Positions 23,596 to 47,665 of a stretch of DNA of 64,000 nucleotides are shown one piece after another. The notes under the pieces are model-generated. The model searched no databases, had not been told where the DNA came from, and saw nothing but the letters and a program-made list of their open reading frames with translations. Location: assembly GCF_963678975.1 (NCBI RefSeq), contig NC_089274.1, positions 21,413,133 through 21,477,132 on the forward strand, read 5' to 3'. The DNA is from Dysidea avara (lineage: Eukaryota > Porifera > Demospongiae > Dictyoceratida > Dysideidae). The translations under genes and the position numbers were made by a program. Position 1 is the stretch's first letter, and every line of letters begins with the position of its first letter.

Positions 23596-25165
23596 TGTTA
23601 CTGTATGACAGGAAATTTTGATGCATGGAAGAAGAATTTGATGAATTTGACAATTCTGTTACATTTGTTAAATTTTAATTTGTCAAAAGTCAATACGCGC
23701 CTCAAAACTCATTGTTTAGATATGTGATTCTTGCTTTTTATCAAGTTTTAATTCATCAAAGGTGAATAATATTAGTCAAATTTTCCTTTCGTCAATATTT
23801 TCTGCTGTACGGTACCTTTCTATTGACTGCCATGCACGGTTGACTGCTCAATTAGAGTATATATCTTGATCTATTGTGACAAGCAATTCCTTGAATATAA
23901 CCATTTCTTTAACAACACTGCATAATGAATATACAAACACAGAGTTGCTTTATTAAAATATTTTTGAAGGTGACTAGCAAATTTTCGGTTTGAGAGAATT
24001 TATAGGGGTAGCTAAAGGAAGACTCTTGATTCAAAACATAATATAGCTATATACAATAGGCATAAATGGCATGTGCATATATTATCTTAATACACACATA
24101 TATTGGGCCTATAATTATCAGCTATCCTTTCTCAAGAATCCTGCACAGCGTTTAACATATTTCCAGGATGTGGGCAGAAGCAGATGCATGTAATAGCAGT
24201 CTAGCCAATAATAATCTGAAGTAACTTGATATGTTTATAATTATAGTCAAGGCTGTAATTACATAAAGTGATAGGGTAATACTATAGGTCTTTAGTTACT
24301 GGTTGATGGACTATACATTGCATGCAGTGAAGTACACATCACTGCATGGGAGTCATGAAGCTGGCTTGATAGTTATAGACTGTATTCAGACTATAAATCT
24401 TGGACATTTGCTGTGTATGCATGCAGGGGTGACATTTTGAGAGCTATAGACACCCTATAGTGTAGTTATATATACTTTTCTTTAGGAATTGCACATTTAA
24501 AGGTGGTCATGCATGCACACTTCATTGCTCAACTTTAGGGAGGAGATTCCTATATCCTTTGCTATTATTATTGTTCAATTAGCAGGGCTAATATACAAAG
24601 AGTTAAGAGATGATTAAATAAGGATTCTTTAAAACTGCCAATATATATTTGGACTGCTGATGATGTCTTGGTAGCTGATTAAAATCTGCAATGGTTCTTA
24701 GGAAGAATATGATGAGTAGCTATTTGTAGTTGTCTATAAATGTTGGAGAAACTTGTCATCGTTGCTGAATCTGCATGCATGGGAAGTTTATTTATTTATA
24801 TTTATTAATCAAAAGAGATTATAACGCACAGGTATTAATCATATTACAAAACTGATTAAGTCCATGTAGGGGAGTTAATTGCAGTGGGGTGGAGGGAGTT
24901 CCAAAACTTAACAGTGGAGGGGAAAAGGAAAATTTATACGACTAGTTCTGTAATTGGGTAAATTATCCTCTTCTTGAATCATGTTGATTGGGGATCAGTG
25001 AGTTGGAGGAAATGTGTTAATTTCTATTGATTATTTTATACATAATAGCTAATGAGTTTGGCTATGTTTCTTCTGGTCACGGTTTTGAGGCTCTGTAGAT
25101 CCTCCAAACCAGAAGGAATATAGCCAAGCTCATAAGTTAACATGCATGATGTGACCAGATACATA
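23596..25165. other. Insert in duplication copy 2, with a LINE remnant
   Basis: This sequence is missing from copy 1. Between about 24790 and 25140, on the minus strand, it shows the C-terminal end of a decayed LINE (KFWNSLHPTAINSPTWT, and GYIPSGLEDLQSL further upstream) followed by a TAATAAATAAAT-type tail. The rest (23600-24790) is AT-rich with no recognised gene. Confidence 0.55.
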
Positions 25166-25264
25166 TAGAAACTATCATTATAGCTATACATACACCGTAA
25201 TATACAACATCGCAAAATATTTCCATATTGTATGCTGTGGCTAGCTAAATAAATTAAGATTTTG

Positions 25265-25747
25265 TCATTCACCGTCACCATAGATCATGTCATCGATGGT
25301 CTGAGCCAGTCCTCCAAGATGCGAATTTTCAAATTCTGGTCTCAGTTTCTCCCAAGCAGTCTTCATTTGTCTCACCCACTTATTGTTGGGCCCGAAGTAT
25401 TCCGTGGCAGATTGTGATGGCCAGTAATTTAGCCACCCACGAATAGCTTGATTCTTAGCTTGGTTGTCTCTGCTTGATAACTCCTGTAAATTATTCACAC
25501 TGTTTGACACCTTCCGGAGATTTTTCAGCCACGAGTCACGAGTGTACTCCGGGGTCCTATCATCCTGTAAAGCCTTAACGATCATCTGTAGCTCAATAAT
25601 GTGATCAATGGTATTTCCAGTTACAGCGCCGCTTCGGGCGCACACACCACTTAGTTCGCCAAAGTGGCTGTACTTTTGACACAAGTCATGTTTCTCCAAC
25701 CGAACAACACCAGTGTGTACTTGTTTTGAACTCACACCAGCCATCAT
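25265..25747 (-). CDS. HNH-nuclease-like protein, intronless, copy 2 (160 aa)
   Basis: Paralog of 12670-13155 with the same length less one residue (WLNYW against WLRNYW). I start at MMAG (25747), the same start as copy 1; the frame extends further upstream only without an ATG. The block from GELSGVCARS through TGNTIDHIIELQ to VKALQDD is identical in protein to copy 1. Over about 114 bp of that core I count ten silent changes and one replacement (Tyr/Phe), which points to selection on the protein. The SNLQ-L block reads NNLQELSSRDNQAKNQA, keeping the Asn residues and Lys. Overall identity is in the high eighties of percent by eye. The role is unknown; an HNH-type nuclease is the inference. 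Confidence 0.75.
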   Translation of the reverse strand: MMAGVSSKQVHTGVVRLEKHDLCQKYSHFGELSGVCARSGAVTGNTIDHIIELQMIVKALQDDRTPEYTRDSWLKNLRKVSNSVNNLQELSSRDNQAKNQAIRGWLNYWPSQSATEYFGPNNKWVRQMKTAWEKLRPEFENSHLGGLAQTIDDMIYGDGE

Positions 25748-25848
25748 ATCATACGAGCGACGCTTTAACCGATCGATCTGACTTGACTGCAACTATAGCT
25801 ACTTTAGCAAGTCTCTAGACTCTGTATAGTCAGATTCCTGGGGAAAAC

Positions 25849-25876
25849 ACCTTTTATATATATAGGGCTGACGTCA
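25849..25876 (-). promoter_or_regulatory. CRE-TATA core promoter of HNH-like gene copy 2
   Basis: A perfect TGACGTCA (25869-25876) is followed on the minus strand by CCTATATATATAAAAGG, then GTGTTTTCCCCAGG as in copy 1, about 100 bp upstream of the ATG. The distal module at 25966-25973 has TAACGTCA, one base off the palindrome. Confidence 0.7.
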
Positions 25877-26020
25877 AATATATCATACTGGACTTAACTG
25901 CAACTATTTTAGCTGACTGTACAACATAGCCAGACTCTTGGGGAAATACCTTTTAAATATAGGGATAACGTCAGCGCATATGTGCTAATGCGCGTAAAGT
26001 CCCCTCCTATCGTCGGTACG

Positions 26021-26082
26021 CGTTCACCTGAGCCCCCGCCAAATATAGTAATATCAAAGAGGTGAACATGTGTTCACTCCCA
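26021..26082 (+). repeat. Left arm of a 62-bp inverted repeat (right arm 31709-31770)
   Basis: It begins CGTTCACCTGAGCCCCC and ends 'acatgtgttcactccca'. The reverse complement at 31709-31770 differs at about three positions. Similarity stops sharply at the inner edge. No matching target duplication was found outside. Confidence 0.8.
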
Positions 26083-26564
26083 ATGGTTTTGTACAGGGAT
26101 TAACTTAACTCTTTGAGTGTATAGATGGTCACATGTGCTGTGCATGTGACCCATTATTAAATTTGGCAGATGATCAGGGGATGCCGTGCTGGAAGCAACC
26201 CAGCTGACATGATAATTATGATTATGTAACTTATGGCTCCCAATTTACCATGTCAGAGTGGCAATGCTGCTTCTGTGATGGCAACAATTCCTTCATCACA
26301 GGATTGGGCAGAGTTTGCCTCTCTGCCCACTGTTTGAATGTGAAAACCTTTTCTTGTATTATTGATATAAATTACCAATTAAAAAAAAAAAAGGAAACCG
26401 ATAGGCAAACACTTTGCTTGCATGCCTCACGTGATAGCTAGTATCACATGCATCCCACTCATGAAGAAGGGTATGTTACAAGGCATGCTTCCGTACGCAC
26501 TTGGGTGTTAACCACGTTTAACTACATCAAACATGTTTTCATGTTATATAATGTCTGTATGCCT

Positions 26565-26775
26565 GAATCGTCCGCACTAAATGTATGGGATATTTTTAAA
26601 AGCCTCATAACTCACTTGTTCTTGCCCATATCAAAGCACCGGCTTTTTTTTTATTAACAGTTCCGGCATTTAAAGGGATTCACAGCGCTACTAAATGTTT
26701 GGGCAGCTGGCCAATGTAACAAGAGTTATTAACAAGAAATGAGGGCTCAGGTGGACGCAAACAGACTATTATAGT
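26565..26775. repeat. Left arm of a ~200-bp inverted repeat (right arm 30255-30445)
   Basis: 'ctaaatgtatgggatatttttaaaagcctcataactcacttgttcttgcc', then 'taacaagagttattaacaagaaa' and 'gcaaacagactattatag', appear in reverse complement at 30255-30445. The pair nests inside the 62-bp pair at 26021/31709. Confidence 0.75.
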
Positions 26776-26869
26776 CTATTGATGGTTCCTGTGGTCTAGT
26801 TTATGATAATGGCATGGTGACAGCCATCAGCTTCTACCAATGCTGCTGCTACTCTACCTAAGATTTGCC

Positions 26870-28130
26870 TGTCATCTCTAAAGATGTCAAATCTCATCAG
26901 CAAGTTTTATCATCACTTGTATCAAAGGCAATGGACATAATATTATGTTTTGAGTGAGGTTTTGAGTTCCAGCCTCAGAAGTGTATATCTCTGAACTTCA
27001 ATGGTCACCGTATGATTTCCTCCACAGTGTTCTCAATGGCAGATGGGAATTACTTCTGTCAACATGAAACAACAATTCTTACAGCGCATTGATAAGTGTT
27101 CTATTCGGGGTGAATATAAGATGTGGATTTGAAAACTTTTGTATCTTCTGTTCTACACTTTCATGTTGCTGTTGAGAGGCTTACTGTGTCATCTATTACT
27201 TCAACACAGTCATCAATATTGAAGTTTGTGAAGAAATTGCACTCCTGGAACTGTTTTTCACCCGGATGTGTTGAATCTCCCCTTTTTACCTCACCTGGAG
27301 CAGTCAGCTAAGCTGTCATATGTTCTGGCTGTTGAGTGGTCAGTTGATCCACTAATTGTAGAGCTGCAACATTCTGTACTAGTCAACAGTACAGATGTCT
27401 CCCCCACTGTCCTTAACTCTTTATCTGCTGCTAAGGCTTCATTGCCAGCATCCACTCTGCTACATTCAAGAACTGTGCACGTCATGGTTTACGTCATACT
27501 CACATTGATTATTGGGAATCAAAATTCGAGACATTAACACTCTGGAGCAAGCTTGTCCTTTATGAAAGAAATTGTTGTATGGCCTCCCTGAGAAACAGCT
27601 GTCCTTCTTGTTATGTGCTGGTTGTGATGCTCTACCAACTCCTATGAGGTGAAACATCATTACTAGCCCTAAATGTGCCCTTTGTCAAGCTCCCCAGCCC
27701 ACAACAAACCATATATATGTTGACTGGATGCCGGTCCTGTTGCTCTTGATCAAGGCAGGAGACATGATTCAGCCCTACAGGTTCTCGTTTACAGACTTCA
27801 ACAGCACTTACCTAACATTTTAAAACTCTGTGCTGACCTTCCAGGATATCTTGCTAGTGTCCTAGCACCATCCCAACCAATCTTTCCTCCACCCTTCAGT
27901 TACTTGGTATTGGTTTCCAATAATTCCATGCATCTGTTTGTTTGAACTATAACTATCCCCACCAATACCCAGCAACTAGAGCTTGGAAGGAAGATCGGTA
28001 TGGCTGTTACAATATGACCTTCAGCTTTCTGGCTTATCTGTTAATCTCATTTCCATCAAGATTGGTTGTTTAGGCCATTTTATGCCAGACACAAGTGGCC
28101 AATGTTTGCAAAGTGGCAAAGAAGACAGTA
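26870..28130 (+). mobile_element. Decayed LINE, RT C-terminal region
   Basis: Plus-strand pieces in shifting frames resemble the region after the RT domain of a LINE: LEFQPQKCISLNFNGHRM-like text near 26965, VLNLPFLPHLEQSAKLSYVL (27269-27328), LPEKQLSFLLCAGCDALPTP (27580-27640), CALCQAPQPTTNH (a CxxC knuckle, 27674-27712), LQVLVYRLQQHLPNIL (27777-27823), and GCLGHFMPDTSGQ (about 28066-28100). Several stops and frame changes show it is dead. The family was recognised from pattern only. Confidence 0.65.
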
Positions 28131-28384
28131 AGATTCCTGTTTGAGCGGGCTGCTCGCATTGCTATCTCCTGCTCATAAGGGATTTTTAATTCTAGAGCCT
28201 CCCCAGACTGGGATCTATCAGTTTGCCTAAACTGAACTTTTCTGAATGCTATAGATCTAATTATTATTCTTGTATTATAATTTGATAGTGTAAGTCTTGC
28301 CAGGGTTCCTGTACTGTCCACTCAGTGCATGGTACCAAGAGTACATATGTGCTCTTGATGGTGCCCCTGAGTCTATAGACGCTA

Positions 28385-28756
28385 TTTTTTTTTTTTTTGG
28401 GAAGACTGCATCAGTAGAAAAACTACTGCTTTTCAGCAGTGCCCATACATAACATACAATATAATTACATACACATTAACATACATGCAAGTAAAAATTA
28501 GCTAAAATGAGATTTATGTAAGTTTTTAAATTGTCCAAGAGTAGCTGCAGTGTAAATTGAGGCATTCATTGAGTTCCAAATCTGTGTTCCTTTATAGTAA
28601 AAACTATTCTTTCCATATGAAATCCTAACTCTTGGTACAAAAAGGCGAGAGTTAGGACTGTTATTGTATAGTATCTTAACATAATAAGATGTCACTCTTT
28701 TTCTCTGTATTGAATGTATTGTGTCTTTGTCATGCACTGATGCAATATTTTCGTAA
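28385..28756 (-). mobile_element. 5'-truncated LINE end with poly(A) tail
   Basis: The minus-strand frame at 28498-28737 ends RISYGKNSFYYKGTQIWNSM...LGQFKNLHKSHFS, the classic C terminus of LINE RT proteins (W/N near 'IWNSL', 'FK..L'). A poly-T run at 28385-28398 is its poly(A) tail on the minus strand. Confidence 0.7.
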
Positions 28757-29600
28757 ATTTATGGGTCTCTAGGCCCCCTTTAATCTTGCATATGTATATG
28801 CTGTCTAAAATCTTATGAAATTTATACTATTCATTCTTGGCAGTTGATGCTATACATTAGAGAGACATGGATTATGTGATGTAGCTGTGTGTATAGCATT
28901 TTTCTGTGTTGTAGCTATCTGCACACAAGCAACTGTGCTGCACAGTAAGCAGTCACAGTCAATGAATAACAGCAAATGTGAGTCATACCTATACTACATA
29001 CACCGACTACATTCTGTTAATTCAGATGGACTCTTGCCCAATGGGTTGCCTGTGTGTGGGTTTACCGCTGAACATCAGATGGAGAGGCTATAACTACATC
29101 AGAGCTAGAGACTATGCATACCAAGGGGGGGCTGACTCCACCGCCTATGAGACTACATAATATCCACCTCAGTGTCAATTTCAACTAATTCACATCGTGG
29201 AGATAATAGCATACTATACATTTTGCATATATAATGAGTCTTTCATGGAAGCATGCAGGGTGGAAGTAGTTATGGTGGCTACATGTATGGGGTAACATCA
29301 AGACATTTTAGTAATCTTGGTAATAGTGTTCGTAGATTTGCATGATATATGTACGTCAAAATATTTCACAAAGAAGAGTTTTACTGTTAATTTTGTGTAA
29401 ATTTTACCCTTTAAATATTTTAGGTTATACACAATAATATTGAAGCGAATAGCAACAAGCTATATTGACCTTTGCTAATGTGTATAGATAGCTATATCAA
29501 GAGTTCATAATATAAAGTACTAAGTTACTACTTTATATCATGGACTCTTGGCCATATAGATCATGTATGTTGATCTCAATTTGTATTGTTAAGACAAGCA
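28757..29600 (+). repeat. Dispersed repeat B, copy 2
   Basis: It matches 20106-20850 in the same order and orientation. Unlike copy 1 it carries the lipocalin exon-3-like block at 29025-29110. Confidence 0.75.
29025..29110 (+). pseudogene. Degenerate lipocalin exon 3 copy
   Basis: 'attcag' followed by ATGGACTCTTGCCCAATGGG corresponds to the exon 3 acceptor and the GLFPNG codons of the intact gene at 7725. 'ctatgcatacc' matches further down. It has an in-frame TAA and poor match in the middle. Confidence 0.5.
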
Positions 29601-30254
29601 AACAGTAACAGAAAATAAACAGTGGTATAGCCAACCTTTCTGAATTCTGGGGTGGTTTGACAATATTATCGTGGCTTAGGCTGTGATTACCACTAGCATG
29701 TAGCAGCAATTAAACAGTTAGGAGGGGGAGACCAATTGTGGTTCTGTAGATTGGCTGGGGGGAGAGAGAGTGCAAGTTTTGGTGCTGTAAGTGGTTCAGG
29801 GAAACATTGTTGTAGGAACTGGGACCAGTTGTGGCATGACAAGCCACAGGGTATCCTCCCATGCACAACACTTTCCAGCTGCTAAACCAAGTAACTGCAG
29901 ACACAATCAAGAAATACTCTACCAGAGCAGTCAATAACTGAGTCAGTTATTACACAACAAGTTTTTTTAAGTCACTACCATTTAGATGAATCATTGTGCA
30001 ATAATGATATTTAAATATGTCAGAGTAAAATTGAGTGTGCTGTCTTTAGAGTTTCAATTCAAAATACCTCTTTTTTCTGGTGATCTTCACACAAACTAAC
30101 CTTTAAGATATACAAAAATGTGTTAATTTATTATCAAAACTGTTTACAGCATTCAATATCAGTGTAATTTTAACATGTGTAGATGTCTTAAAAGGAGACA
30201 CATGATCAAAAATCCCAGGCATAATAGCTACGTAGATTGGGTAGCATATTCAAA
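29601..30254. other. Gene-free stretch
   Basis: No gene or named repeat recognised, apart from one degenerate CTCTACCAGAG motif at about 29913. Confidence 0.4.
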
Positions 30255-30445
30255 CATCTTCTTTGTATAGTCTGTTTGCATTCACCTTAACCCTTGTTTC
30301 TTGTTAATAACTCTTGTTACATGGACCAGCTTCCCAAACATTTAGTGGCACTTTAAAGCCCTTGAAATTAAAAAAGCAGTTTGATACAGGCAAGAACAAG
30401 TGAGTTATGAGGCTTTTAAAAGATCCCATACATTTAGTACAGTGG
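30255..30445. repeat. Right arm of the ~200-bp inverted repeat (left arm 26565-26775)
   Basis: Reverse complement of 26565-26775. Its outer end abuts a TA-CAGTGGACCCTTGG sequence (30438-30455) that resembles a pogo/Tigger-type terminal repeat, as also seen at about 48444-48522. Confidence 0.7.
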
Positions 30446-30566
30446 ACCCTTGGTTATCCAAACCACAATGTGTCTCAGGCAACGGTAAAAGTGTTCAGAT
30501 AAGTGAAATGTTCTGAAGTCCATACAGGGTTCTGTCGATCTAATATAACATATACACTTGTGGATA

Positions 30567-30745
30567 TTCAATTAGGAAAAAGTAGTGGAACAAGGGAGTT
30601 CGCCTATATACACCTGAAGGCATACTAGTGGACATTAATCCCTACTTCAGTCAATACCCATGATTGAATTAGGTAGTGAATGTCCACTAGTATATCTTCA
30701 GGTGTAGGCGGTATCCTTTGTTTCAGTACTGTTTTCCTAATCGAA
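30567..30745. mobile_element. Foldback MITE (~180 bp)
   Basis: 'tcaattaggaaaa...gtagtggaacaa...cctatatacacctgaag...atactagtggacatt' returns in reverse complement as 'aatgtccactagtatatcttcaggtgtaggcgg...cctttgtttc...ttttcctaatcga'. The whole element is close to one palindrome with no coding capacity. Confidence 0.75.
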
Positions 30746-30894
30746 CTTAAAATTCTTAATTTTCCTTATACTTGTTGGTTTACTTTTTTGTAACATTATT
30801 ATGACTGATGAGCCCAGGCTAGCATGATCAATTACTGAAATAGTGAAGTAACCATTATATATTTGTTTTCAGCTAGCATTGCAAATGAAGAAAT

Positions 30895-31017
30895 CCCCAC
30901 CTTTTCAAACACACTTTCTGTAACAGCTTTAAACAGGCTGTAGGACCAGGTGTCCTACAGACCTTCAGCACTTGTGCTGTAAAGCCTTAATAAATAAATA
31001 AATAAATAAATAAATAA
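30895..31017 (+). repeat. SINE-like repeat, copy 2 (5' truncated) with (AAAT)n tail
   Basis: It matches the 3' body of 1455-1650 ('aaacaggctgtaggaccaggtgtc', 'ctgtaaagccttaataaataaat') and ends in seven or more AAAT units. Confidence 0.75.
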
Positions 31018-31304
31018 AATAAAACATTAGGAGAAGGATCTCTGCAATCAATCCAGTCACAATGAAAAACTTGGACAATTCTTGTCAAATGTAGGGAAGC
31101 CATCATGTGGCATTACCACAAAGCTATACTTGCACTGTCTAAATGGAACACAAAGGAGGACACAAGTAAGTCCATGAAGATGCATTGTACGTACTGCGGT
31201 ATTCCAAAAGGCACCTGTTGAGCTGAAGTGACATCGAACAGTGAAAAAATCAAGCCCGTATCCTTAGCTGTTATTGATTTAATGTTTTTCTGAAGGAAAC
31301 TAGT

Positions 31305-31548
<244 letters not shown>

Positions 31549-33617
31549 TAGAAAATTCCATTAAGTAAAAAAAAATTGTAGCAACTTTTTGGAAGCATTT
31601 CAGGTCATACTGTTAGGGCTTCGTTATACCTAACCAATATTGTGAAGGTATTGTGAGGCTGGTTTTTTAGTGTGACATTTATAGCCAGAAAAGTTCAAAT
31701 CTTCATGATGGGAGTGAACACATGTTCACCTCTTTGATATTACTATTCTTGGTGGGGGCTCAGGTGAACGTGAACTGACTATAACTAAAACCAGTTTAGG
31801 ATAATCTTAGCTACATCTTGTAGTACCATGCACCAGCACATCTGATATAACCATTATGGAATTTTATTTACACATGTTAAAACTATGATGATATTGGAAG
31901 CTAACCTGGACCGACAGTTCAATAATACATTAGCACTTGTTTTATTCTATCTTAAAGGTCAGTCTGTATGAAAATCACCAGAAACAACAAACTGAAAGAA
32001 GTGTATATATATAATGAGCCAAACAGTAGGGACTGGGGGGAGGGGGGGCAACTTTAGTTTACACAGTGGAGTTTGAAGCATGCAACAGATATGGATGTTG
32101 TTCATGGAAGCCCCCAGGAAATTTTTTTCATATCATAGAAGCTCTGAAACAGTATTTTACTCAATTCTCACTATTCAAAAGTTTTGTTTTGCTAATAAAT
32201 TAAGTAACCACTTACAGTTGTATAAAAGTGACTGTTCTGTGGTTGACTGCTCTATTAGAGTATTTTGGGTTGTTTTTTTGTTACAAGCATTGTGCAATGA
32301 AACTGGGGAATCATGACTTCCATTTCCACCACTTATGGAAACTCAAGAGGCACCTTCCTATTTTGCAGAAACCCTAACCTAGACCATGCACTTACATATT
32401 GGTGTAACGAGGGTTGATATCCGTCATGTTCCAGCTGCTAGCCTGGATCTACTTCTGTGGTGAACCAGGTCAAATGGTGTGGATTACCAAATCTTTACTG
32501 AAACAACCTATATTGCAAGAGAAACCATGTGACCGCACTAAGTATAGTATAATAACAGCCACAGATGTGGGGATCAGTAAATTAGCATCATTGCCTTGTA
32601 TATTATTGTGGTTACGGTAATGCTTATACCTGCATAACTTTTGTAAATGAAGCCACACGTGTCATAGATATTAGAACACCAATTATTTGACAATACCAAT
32701 GACAATGTGGTACAATGCTATTTAACACAACGACTGAGATAGCTACAGTTGAGAAACACTGAACAGAGATAGGATTTAAATTGTCAGGCATTATTATCAT
32801 TATTTAAAGGTGTTTTAATTGTCGTTATTTATTGTTGCCTGTTAAGTAGTATAATATCTATGCTCGTGTACGTCTTGCAGGGGTAGATCTAGGATTTATA
32901 AAAGGGAGAGGCTAACTCAAGGTACTAATCTCTTGAGTAGAGGTGTGCAAAGCACACTTCCCAACTAGGGGGGTCTGGGGGCATGCCCCCCTCAGGAAAA
33001 TTATGAAAAATAGATGCTAAATACTGCAATTTGGAGACATTTCCACATAAAATTCATAATATTTTCTGCCTGTAGATATATTATATACTGCCTTTAGGTT
33101 ATAGGCATGGCTCTCTGAAGCATTTTGCTAATGGAAAAGTTTGGGTAGGTACAGACAACCAAGTACATGATGCACCCCTCTCACAATTGCACAACACTGA
33201 ATAGGTGCATGTTAGAATAATAATGTTGAAAGTGGAAAATTTTGAAATTTGAACAATACAAGATTGAATCTAAGAGCATTTTCATTGGAAATTGTGTACC
33301 TGAATTAAGTATTTCCATACATATTAACTACACAAGTAGATGAATGAAGCCCTTTAAACAGACCAATGCACTTCATTGTATGTATAGGTGCAGGCAGATT
33401 TGGAAAAATTCCATAACAGAACCAACTACATGTTTCCAGTGAATGTTCTATTAGAGTAGTTAGCTGACTGCTCTATTAGAGTATCTCGATCTTGTACACC
33501 TCCAATGCTGATCCGGGTCCTTGTTGCATAAACTTTAACATAAATCCACTGATAATACCTTGGAAAGATGTTTATAAGGTGGTTTTATGAGTATTTGTAT
33601 TATTAGTGATCATATAA
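31549..33617. other. Gene-free repeat-rich stretch
   Basis: It holds the right 62-bp arm (31709-31770) and the CAAAGCACAC / GGGGGCATGCCCCC repeat (32935-33010). CTCTATTAGAG motifs lie at about 32249, 33448 and 33472, the last two about 24 bp apart and the last with the full 'gagtatctcgatcttgta' extension. No gene was recognised. Confidence 0.5.
31709..31770 (-). repeat. Right arm of the 62-bp inverted repeat
   Basis: Near-identical reverse complement of 26021-26082. Confidence 0.8.
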
Positions 33618-34010
33618 GGCCACTCCAAATAAATTCTCTGTTTCCCGTCCACCGCCCGCATCTGGTTACTGCCAGCTCTAATTAAATATTCCATTATTCC
33701 GTATTCTTCCATTATTTTCCGGTTATTCTTGCATACTGATAGGTTCAGTAAAAGCTATCTTGAAGCAGTGTCAGCTCACGTGTCAGCAGTGCTATCAAGT
33801 CAGCACAAACTTCACGTTTGTGCAAACTTCAACTACAAAAGAAGGAACAAGCTTAAGCATGCTTTTATGCAGCCTTTTTGGCTGTGCCAGGCAAATAATG
33901 GCTTGAAAATCTAGCCAATCTTATAATGAAATAATGGAAATGGACCGCCCGCCTGCATGCAAATATGCCTGAGTCCAGGACGGGAAACAGAGAATTTATT
34001 TGGAGTGGCC
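33618..34010. mobile_element. PIF/Harbinger-type MITE, TAA target duplication (393 bp)
   Basis: The ends GGCCACTCCAAATAAATTCT are perfect inverted repeats of more than 30 bp, flanked by TAA on both sides (33615-33617, 34011-34013). A GG-start TIR with a TWA duplication is the PIF/Harbinger profile. Just inside the TIRs are ACCGCCCGC blocks shared with the second element at 52181-52624. It lies about 300 bp upstream of the ERCC6 start codon. Confidence 0.8.
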
Positions 34011-34039
34011 TAATTATGCTAAGACAAAATTTCATTATA

Positions 34040-34135
34040 ATACTCAGCATATTGATCAAGTAAAGCCTAAATATGAAGGGGGGGGCTTCAGCCCCCAAAG
34101 CCGCCCCCCCCCCCCCCCTGGATCCGCCCTTGTCT
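34040..34135. repeat. Fragment with C15/G-run hairpin (GGGCGGATCCAGG-type end)
   Basis: 'gggggggggcttcagcccccaaagccg' plus a run of C and 'tggatccgcccttgt' forms a GC-rich inverted structure. The GGGCGGATCCA end resembles the CAGTGGCGGATCT end at 2341, suggesting a related transposon fragment. Confidence 0.45.
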
Positions 34136-34305
34136 TATTTCACGCATTATAAAACAAACAGCTAGGCGCTTAATTATCAAACGCGCATAATAAAAATAAA
34201 CCTAGAAATTTTATTCAAGTTGGTTTGTTTTTGTTCCGCTTTCCTATTTACGAAAGAGACAACATACAATCGTTATCTCCTCTCTTTTACTCCACCACCT
34301 TGAAC

Positions 34306-47553
<13,248 letters not shown>

Positions 47554-47665
47554 TGTGTTTATAAAAATAGCTACAAATATTGTAAAATAATGATTTTATA
47601 TTGTACAAAATCACAGTCTTTTTCAATGAAAATAAGGGTAATCATGAAAATTTTCTTTGATAAAA
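47554..47665. other. Tail-to-tail 3' ends of ERCC6 and the death-domain gene
   Basis: The stop codons of the two convergent genes are 112 bp apart. AT-rich candidate polyadenylation words are present on both strands (for example AATAATG and GATAAAATC on plus, ATATAAAATC on minus), so the 3' UTRs are likely to overlap. Confidence 0.6.

Larger units (their letters stand above)
23213..25990. repeat. Segmental duplication, copy 2 (interrupted)
   Basis: It matches 12205-13385 on the same strand in two parts, 23213-23595 and about 25165-25990. These are separated by an insert of about 1.6 kb absent from copy 1. Confidence 0.8.

Noticed and set aside
34225-34305. An upstream extension of the ERCC6 start
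   Set aside because: The frame extends only without an ATG; the first ATG is 34306, just ahead of the conserved region.
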